Of a stretch of 47,076 bases of DNA, positions 42,034 through 47,076 are shown piece by piece. The DNA comes from Acidimicrobiales bacterium. Lineage in GTDB: Bacteria > Actinomycetota > Acidimicrobiia > Acidimicrobiales > UBA8592. How positions within the stretch are numbered: position 1 is the stretch's first letter; every line of letters starts with the position of its first letter. Both the position numbers and the translations under genes were made by a program. The notes below the pieces were generated by a model. The model was given only the letters and a program-made list of their open reading frames with translations, searched no databases and was not told the origin of the DNA. The stretch spans positions 1-47,076 of the forward strand of contig JASLWO010000069.1 of the NCBI GenBank assembly GCA_030740795.1. Direction: 5' to 3'.

Positions 42034-43451
42034 ATACTTCTGATTCAAATCCGCATCTTTCTAAGAATGAGTTTCAACGTTATGGGTATGCGTTAGTTGA
42101 TTGGCTGGCTGAGTATTTTGAGAATTTGGAAGACCGTGATGTCCTTCCGAGTGTCAAACCTGGAGATATTCGGGCGAAGCTTCCGGTGAATGCCCCTGAG
42201 GAACCTGAAAGCATGGAGGCGATCATTGGTGACCTTGACGAGATCGTGATGCCTGGCATGGCGCATTGGCAGCACCCGGGTTGGTACGCGTTTTTCCCAT
42301 CTGGGGTTTCTCCTGTATCGGTTCTAGGTGAGTTCGTTTCTGCTGGTTTGGCTACTCAAGGGATGATGTGGTCAACTGCCCCTTCTGCTACAGAAATTGA
42401 AAATACCGTTCTTGATTGGCTAGTTGACCTTCTTGGTCTTCCTACTTCGTGGCGCTTAGACACCGGTCCAGGAGGTGGGGTGCTTCAGATGAGCGCATCT
42501 GATTCCACTCACCTTTCCTTGGCTGTAGCTAGACATTATGCAAACTTGAAAGGTCATGACACAGATTCGTTAGTGGCGTATGGGTCCGATCAGGCCCATT
42601 CCTCTATTGAGAAAGGCGCTAGAATCGCTGGTTATAAACACATACGTTCAGTTCCAGTTGATGAATCATTCGCTATGGACCCAACCGAATTAGCAAATTT
42701 AATAGCGGCAGACATTACCTTAGGACTTGTCCCCACTTGGGTCTGTTCAGCGGTTGGTACTACGAGTACAACTGCTATGGACCCGATCCGTAAAGTCGCG
42801 TCTGTAGCTAAGGAACATGGCATGTGGCATCATGCGGATGCTGCCTACGCTGGAAGCGCTATGATCTGTCCTGAGTTCCGAAACCTTCAGGATGGAGTTG
42901 AATTAGTTGATAGCTACACTTTCAATCCGCACAAATGGTTATTGACGAATTTTGATTGCTCTGTTTTCTGGGTAGCTGATAGGTCACGTTTAATTGAAGC
43001 CTTAAGTATCCTGCCGCCATATTTAAAAAATGAAACATCCGAGAATCCTTCCGCAATTGATTATCGTGATTGGCATGTCCCTCTAGGGCGGAGATTTAGG
43101 GCTTTGAAGCTTTGGTTTGTTCTTCGCTCCTATGGAGCTGAGAATCTACGGTCATTTATTCGTTCTCATGTTGATTGGGCCGTTGATCTTGAGAGTAAAA
43201 TTGTTAATGATGGTCGCTTTGAGATTGTTGCACCGAGAACATTGGCTTTAGTTTGTTTTCGCCACCTTGGAGGCAATAATCAGACACGTGAACTTGCTGA
43301 TGCGGTAAATGCAAGTGGCTCTGCCTACGTCACACCTTCCGTGATTGACGAAATGGATTTTATTCGCGTATCTATCGGGTCAACGTGGACGCAGAAACAT
43401 CATGTTGATTCTCTTTGGAAACTGATAGATGGAAATGCTGCTACTTTGTAA
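42030..43451 (+). CDS. group II pyridoxal-dependent decarboxylase (aromatic amino acid decarboxylase-like)
   Basis: A 473-residue PLP enzyme. WQHPGWYAFFPSGVSPVSVLGEFVSAG (about 85-111) and the PLP-Lys motif FNPHKWLLTNFDCS (Lys about 303) are conserved, with the HHADAAYAGSA cofactor-binding segment near 267. These enzymes decarboxylate aromatic L-amino acids, or act as oxidative aldehyde synthases; the preferred substrate is not clear. It is translationally coupled to ybaK and followed by an SDR gene 23 bases on. Confidence 0.92.
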   Translation: MNTSDSNPHLSKNEFQRYGYALVDWLAEYFENLEDRDVLPSVKPGDIRAKLPVNAPEEPESMEAIIGDLDEIVMPGMAHWQHPGWYAFFPSGVSPVSVLGEFVSAGLATQGMMWSTAPSATEIENTVLDWLVDLLGLPTSWRLDTGPGGGVLQMSASDSTHLSLAVARHYANLKGHDTDSLVAYGSDQAHSSIEKGARIAGYKHIRSVPVDESFAMDPTELANLIAADITLGLVPTWVCSAVGTTSTTAMDPIRKVASVAKEHGMWHHADAAYAGSAMICPEFRNLQDGVELVDSYTFNPHKWLLTNFDCSVFWVADRSRLIEALSILPPYLKNETSENPSAIDYRDWHVPLGRRFRALKLWFVLRSYGAENLRSFIRSHVDWAVDLESKIVNDGRFEIVAPRTLALVCFRHLGGNNQTRELADAVNASGSAYVTPSVIDEMDFIRVSIGSTWTQKHHVDSLWKLIDGNAATL

Positions 43452-43474
43452 TGTAGTCGTCTTAGGGTAGATAA

Positions 43475-44293
43475 ATGGCTATAGGAAAAGCGGTTGTTAC
43501 TGGTGCTAGTAGAGGGATAGGTAAAGCATCTGCTATAGCTCTTGCCAAAATTGGTTTTGATGTAGCGATCACCGCTCGAACCGTGTCAAAAGAGGATCAG
43601 GCTCCTGAACCATCTGGGCTGAGTAACACAATGCTTCCAGGTTCACTAGAAGAAACAGCAGAAATTATTCGATCACACAACGCGCAAGCGCTCCCGGTCT
43701 ATATGGATCTCATGGACAAAGATCAGCTGGTTCCCACTGCGGAAAAAATTATTGACTCTTTGGGGCGTGTTGATGTGCTTCTGAGTAACGCCGTGTATAG
43801 CGGTCCTGGGAATTACGGGAGGTTCCTTGACAATGACCTCGATGACGTAGCAGATCGGATTTTTGGAAATGTTACAGCGCAGATGTTTTTTCTTAAACCA
43901 ATTCTTGCTTCCATGGTGGAACGAGGAAGCGGAATTTTATTGTTCATGACATCAGCCGCTGCCTACGAATGTCCTTTCGCTATGCCAGGTAAAGGCGGGT
44001 GGGGGTCCGCATACACGGTATCCAAGGGTGGCTTTCACCGACTAGCGATCCAACTTGGGTACGAATATGGCATAGACGGTATTACCGCACTTAATCTCCA
44101 ACCGGGACTAGTTGCGACAGAGAGAGTAAAGATTGTACGGGGACCGGTTGAGAACGTTGCGTCTTTAGGGGTAGATCCTGAGATCATTGGAGAAGTTATT
44201 GCCCATATCACTTCTAACATAAGTGACTACGTTTCTGGAGAAACCATTCAACTTCAAAAAGTTGCTACTGAACTTGGGATAATTCCAAGATAG
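43475..44293 (+). CDS. SDR-family oxidoreductase
   Basis: A 272-residue SDR. TGASRGIGKASAIALA (about 8-23), LLSNAVYSGPGNY where most SDRs have NNAG (Asn about 109), the catalytic Ser in MTSAAAYE and YTVSKGG (about 176-182) mark it as active. C-terminal VSGETIQL supports the classical form. The gene is 23 bases downstream of the PLP decarboxylase and could act on its product, an inference from position only. Confidence 0.89.
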   Translation: MAIGKAVVTGASRGIGKASAIALAKIGFDVAITARTVSKEDQAPEPSGLSNTMLPGSLEETAEIIRSHNAQALPVYMDLMDKDQLVPTAEKIIDSLGRVDVLLSNAVYSGPGNYGRFLDNDLDDVADRIFGNVTAQMFFLKPILASMVERGSGILLFMTSAAAYECPFAMPGKGGWGSAYTVSKGGFHRLAIQLGYEYGIDGITALNLQPGLVATERVKIVRGPVENVASLGVDPEIIGEVIAHITSNISDYVSGETIQLQKVATELGIIPR

Positions 44294-44298
44294 TAATT

Positions 44299-45237
44299 CT
44301 AAATTTTTGAGAATTGCGCATACTCATTAACGGCTTCTAAAAATTCTGGTCTCGTTGCTTCGTATTCTCTGCCTATTGAACTAAGCATGACAGGCATATG
44401 GGTAACTCCCATTTCTGATAGTTCCTCTGTACGTTCCAAATACTTTTGAGAATTCCATTTTTCAGAGCCGAACCTGCCGGCATCCCAAGGTTCAATGGAG
44501 ATGTGCGGTTTTCCTTTCCTCCCATACTGTTCCCATATTTCCATAAGGTCACTGATTCTTTTTGCAAGTGCATTCATGTCAGTGATTGCTGTTGTTTTAA
44601 CAAATTTTTCCATGCCTTTAGGAGTTGCCATGGGAATCCATCCTTCTCCGAACCGTGCGACACGTTCTAAAGCGTTCTTGGAGTTCCCACCAACCCATAC
44701 CGGTGGTGAAGAAGTCTCAGTTCGTTGGATAGGAGTTGGTAACGAAATGATTTCATTAGCTTTGAAGTTCTGCCCCTTCGCTGAAACTGGGTTCCCGGTC
44801 CAAGCTTGTTGCATAATTTCAAGGTGGTCGTTAAGCAACTGACCTCGGTTCTCATAGTCAACCCCCACTGCTTGAAATTCTCCTTCAAGGTATCCCGCTC
44901 CCACCCCAAGAATGAGGCGCCCTAGCGAAAGGTTGTCAAGACTCGCAACCATTTTTGCTACTAAAAGTGGGTTACGGTATGCGACGATGTAAAGATTAGT
45001 TAGTAATTGGATTTTCGTTGTTGATGTTGCTGCAGCTGCCAATGTAATCATTGGATCAAGTGTGTGATGGCCGCCAGCGTCTAAAAATGTCTTTGGCGGT
45101 GCAGGATGGTCTGTTACGAAAACACCTGAATATCCAAGTTCTTCGGCAGTTGTGGCCATTTCAACGATTGCGTCACTGGTTCCAAATTGGTCAATGGATT
45201 CCACGTGGTCTGTGGGCAAACCTAGGATATAGCGCAT
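44299..45237 (-). CDS. LLM-class F420-dependent oxidoreductase
   Basis: A 312-residue luciferase-like protein. YSGVFVTDHPAPP (about 35-47), IQLLTNLYIVAYRNPLLVAKMVASLDNLS and GRLILGVGAGYLEGEFQAVGVDYENRG are the hallmarks of the actinobacterial F420 subgroup. It likely moves hydride between F420H2 and an unknown substrate. It converges on the SDR gene (5 bases between stops) and diverges from the P450 gene. Confidence 0.89.
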   Translation of the reverse strand: MRYILGLPTDHVESIDQFGTSDAIVEMATTAEELGYSGVFVTDHPAPPKTFLDAGGHHTLDPMITLAAAATSTTKIQLLTNLYIVAYRNPLLVAKMVASLDNLSLGRLILGVGAGYLEGEFQAVGVDYENRGQLLNDHLEIMQQAWTGNPVSAKGQNFKANEIISLPTPIQRTETSSPPVWVGGNSKNALERVARFGEGWIPMATPKGMEKFVKTTAITDMNALAKRISDLMEIWEQYGRKGKPHISIEPWDAGRFGSEKWNSQKYLERTEELSEMGVTHMPVMLSSIGREYEATRPEFLEAVNEYAQFSKI

Positions 45238-45321
45238 CTTGACCCCTATAAGTTAAGACTGTGTTCAATTCTCTTACTCACGACTTTATTACAAGAATAT
45301 GCTTTTGAGTTAGGATGCCCC

Positions 45322-46563
45322 ATGGGCGAGTTTAATATTGGTCAGAATGCATCTGTAGAAAAGAAGATCTCTTCTAATTCTGGGCTCGTGGATTTTGGGC
45401 CCTCTATTTCTTTAGAAGCTGAGAGTGGACTATTCCCTGGTGAATCTTTTCATGATTGTTTACGATCACTTCGTGATTCTGGTCCAGTAGTCCCTGCTGC
45501 GATTCTTGGAATCCCTTGCCATTTAATCACTAGGTATGCTGAGCTAGAGTCAGCTTTTAGCGACAACGACGGGTTTCCGGCCGGCCCGACTTATGCGGCA
45601 TCCATTGAACCTTGTCAGGGGGTAACGTTTGAAAGCACGGATGGGGACGAACACAATACTTTACGTTCATTAGCGACGCAGGCGTTACGAGCTCGACCTA
45701 TAGGGCGTTTCGCCGATTCTGATATTGCCCCTATAGCTGATGCACTAATTGATGATTTTCTTGATGATGGTGGTGGTGATCTTGTGGAGTTGTTTACATC
45801 TAAATTTCCGTTCTATGTCTTTGGTAGACGGATGGGGTTACCCGATGATTTGCGCGACGAATATTACCGGTGGAGTTTTGACATCTTAGGATTTCCAAGA
45901 AACCCACAGCTTGGTTTGTCTGCGGCTGCAGAACTGACATCGTACGTTGAACCAGTTTTGACTCAACGACGACAATGCCCTTCTGATGACATGTTAAGTT
46001 CAATGATCATCTCTGAAAAGGGTGGTCGGTCATTAACCAATGAGGAAATTCTCAGCCATGTCCGCGCCATATTCGCAGCCGGTGCTTCAACTACCCATCA
46101 TGGTTTGGGGAACACCCTTTATGCATTACTGACAAACGATGAAGCGATGAAGCGTTTACGTGCTACGCCGGAAATGATTCCTTTAGCTGTTGATGAAATG
46201 CTTCGATGGGAACCGCCTATTGGCGTTCTTCCACGTCTCGTTCCATTTGACACTGTCGTTGCTGGGGAAAACTTGTCAGTGGGTGAGATAGTGCTTATGG
46301 GCATCGCATCTGCTAATCGCGATGAACGCATGTATACAAATCCGGACGTCTTTGATGTTGAGCGAGAGCCCCAGCGTGTCCTTACCTTCGGCTTGGGGTC
46401 TCATCATTGCCCAGGGACGCATCTAGCAAAAGCTCAGATATCGGTTGGAATTGAGAGACTTCTCGCTCGCCTTCCCAATCTACATTCAACAAATTTAGAA
46501 ATTTCCCAACCGGTAGGTTGTATCCTTCGAGGACCAATTTCACTTCCTGTGGCTTGGGCTTGA
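45322..46563 (+). CDS. cytochrome P450
   Basis: A 413-residue soluble P450 with the I-helix AAGASTTHHG (about 252-261), K-helix EMLR (about 292-295) and heme loop FGLGSHHCPGTHLA (Cys near 361). It belongs to the general actinobacterial type and has no features that name a substrate, unlike the CYP153-like P450 at 7535. An AGGA-type Shine-Dalgarno lies 6 bases before the ATG. No ferredoxin gene is adjacent. It converges on the carboxymuconolactone decarboxylase-like gene with 5 bases between stops. Confidence 0.9.
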   Translation: MGEFNIGQNASVEKKISSNSGLVDFGPSISLEAESGLFPGESFHDCLRSLRDSGPVVPAAILGIPCHLITRYAELESAFSDNDGFPAGPTYAASIEPCQGVTFESTDGDEHNTLRSLATQALRARPIGRFADSDIAPIADALIDDFLDDGGGDLVELFTSKFPFYVFGRRMGLPDDLRDEYYRWSFDILGFPRNPQLGLSAAAELTSYVEPVLTQRRQCPSDDMLSSMIISEKGGRSLTNEEILSHVRAIFAAGASTTHHGLGNTLYALLTNDEAMKRLRATPEMIPLAVDEMLRWEPPIGVLPRLVPFDTVVAGENLSVGEIVLMGIASANRDERMYTNPDVFDVEREPQRVLTFGLGSHHCPGTHLAKAQISVGIERLLARLPNLHSTNLEISQPVGCILRGPISLPVAWA

Positions 46564-46568
46564 TGAAG

Positions 46569-47076
46569 TTACGCTGGGTCCCATCCAGTTAAAAAATCAT
46601 CTAGAGGAACACCAAAAGTCCTTAAAGCCATTGAAACAAGCGTGTATTGGCCAATAGCGAAGACTAAATCCATAAGTTGTTTCTCATCCCAATGGTTCTC
46701 AAGGGATCCCCAAGTTTTTTCACTTATTTTTTTCTCATAGTGGAGTTCGTCTGTCGCTTCTATTATTAGCTGATCTAAAGTGTTCCAGTCACCTTCAGGT
46801 CCTTGTTTGATGCGTTCTATTTCTTCTGACGTTAACCCTGCATCAGTTCCTATGACCTTATGCTGGGCCCATTCGTACTCTGATTCGCACAGCCAACCAG
46901 TGCGCAGAATAGCTATTTCGCGTTCCCTTTCGGGAATTGTTGATTTGAATAATACATGGTTTGAAAAGACTAACCATCGACGGGCCAGATCTGGGTGTCG
47001 TGCCAAGGTTAAAAAAATATTCCACGGTCTTCCCGCATCAATCATGGGTTGAAGAACTGCTTCTGCTTCTGCTTCC
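46569..47076 (-). CDS. carboxymuconolactone decarboxylase family protein, 5' end cut by the window
   Basis: The frame is open to the window edge, so the gene continues beyond position 47076; a Met at 47045 is probably internal because family members usually have about 40 more residues. It shows LRTGWLCESEYEWAQHKVIG and the DLVFAIGQYTLVSMALRTFGVPLD end. The AhpD-like fold and a Glu/His near the WLC motif suggest a decarboxylase or peroxidase-type enzyme of unknown substrate. The last visible upstream codons form an Ala-Glu repeat. Confidence 0.85.
   Translation of the reverse strand, partial: EAEAEAVLQPMIDAGRPWNIFLTLARHPDLARRWLVFSNHVLFKSTIPEREREIAILRTGWLCESEYEWAQHKVIGTDAGLTSEEIERIKQGPEGDWNTLDQLIIEATDELHYEKKISEKTWGSLENHWDEKQLMDLVFAIGQYTLVSMALRTFGVPLDDFLTGWDPA

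Overview
The window looks like the chromosome of an actinobacterium, most plausibly a marine-type, AT-leaning member of the Acidimicrobiia. That is an inference from gene content: coenzyme F420-type enzyme families (two LLM oxidoreductases, two PPOX proteins, one Ddn-like protein), two cytochromes P450, four SDRs, a PhyH dioxygenase, an AMIN-like lipoprotein, and a phoH-ybeY-CNNM-era-uppS-recO-glyS-dnaG housekeeping run of the actinobacterial kind. No insertion sequence, prophage, integrase, CRISPR array or origin was seen. No gene-free stretch exceeds 300 bases; the longest gaps are 30518-30795 and 22543-22794, both described below.

Region 1 (1-8.0 kb) is mostly minus strand: a lipoprotein and MFS exporter pair; a tight three-gene operon (CdsZ-type zinc-ribbon coiled-coil protein, small membrane protein, histidine phosphatase); a class A penicillin-binding protein with a poly-glutamate tail; and a PPOX protein diverging from an inositol-monophosphatase-family enzyme.

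Region 2 (7.5-23 kb) is accessory metabolism on both strands. A CYP153-like P450 starts only 21 nt after a tRNA-Val gene. It is followed by a fatty acid desaturase, a methyltransferase, a tiny zinc-ribbon protein, a YbaK paralogue, a YbjN-like protein behind a good promoter, an LLM/DUF1295 pair, a protein made of two ABM domains, a class V aminotransferase, SDRs, a rhodanese/DnaQ-like exonuclease pair, a PhyH dioxygenase, and a VanY/lytic transglycosylase pair with matching Pro-Thr linkers. Two tRNA genes (CAU, probably Ile2; and Asn) close the region.

Region 3 (23-41.5 kb) is an 18-kb run on the minus strand. In transcription order it reads: a form II CoxL-type molybdenum hydroxylase (L-S-M), SDR, acyl-CoA synthetase, quinone oxidoreductase, a possible 26-codon ORF, PhoH, YbeY, CNNM/CorC, Era, UppS, RecO, GlyRS, a stand-alone C-terminal half of pyruvate phosphate dikinase, DnaG, and a divergent sigma-70 factor. 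Many junctions are 1- or 4-base start/stop overlaps. A 51-codon single-span membrane ORF lies on the opposite strand between era and uppS, next to a perfect dyad.

Region 4 (41.5-47 kb) holds a YbaK deacylase overlapping a group II PLP decarboxylase, then an SDR, a second LLM oxidoreductase, a second P450, and a carboxymuconolactone decarboxylase family gene cut by the window edge.

The genes suggest an aerobic heterotroph that hydroxylates and activates aliphatic or isoprenoid-like carbon (P450s, PhyH, acyl-CoA synthetase, Mo hydroxylase) using F420- and NAD(P)-linked redox enzymes. The best leads for something new are the orphan PPDK half, the divergent sigma factor beside dnaG, the CYP153-like gene behind a tRNA, and the two short ORFs in the housekeeping run. 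No clearly novel multi-gene defence or biosynthetic system was identified.
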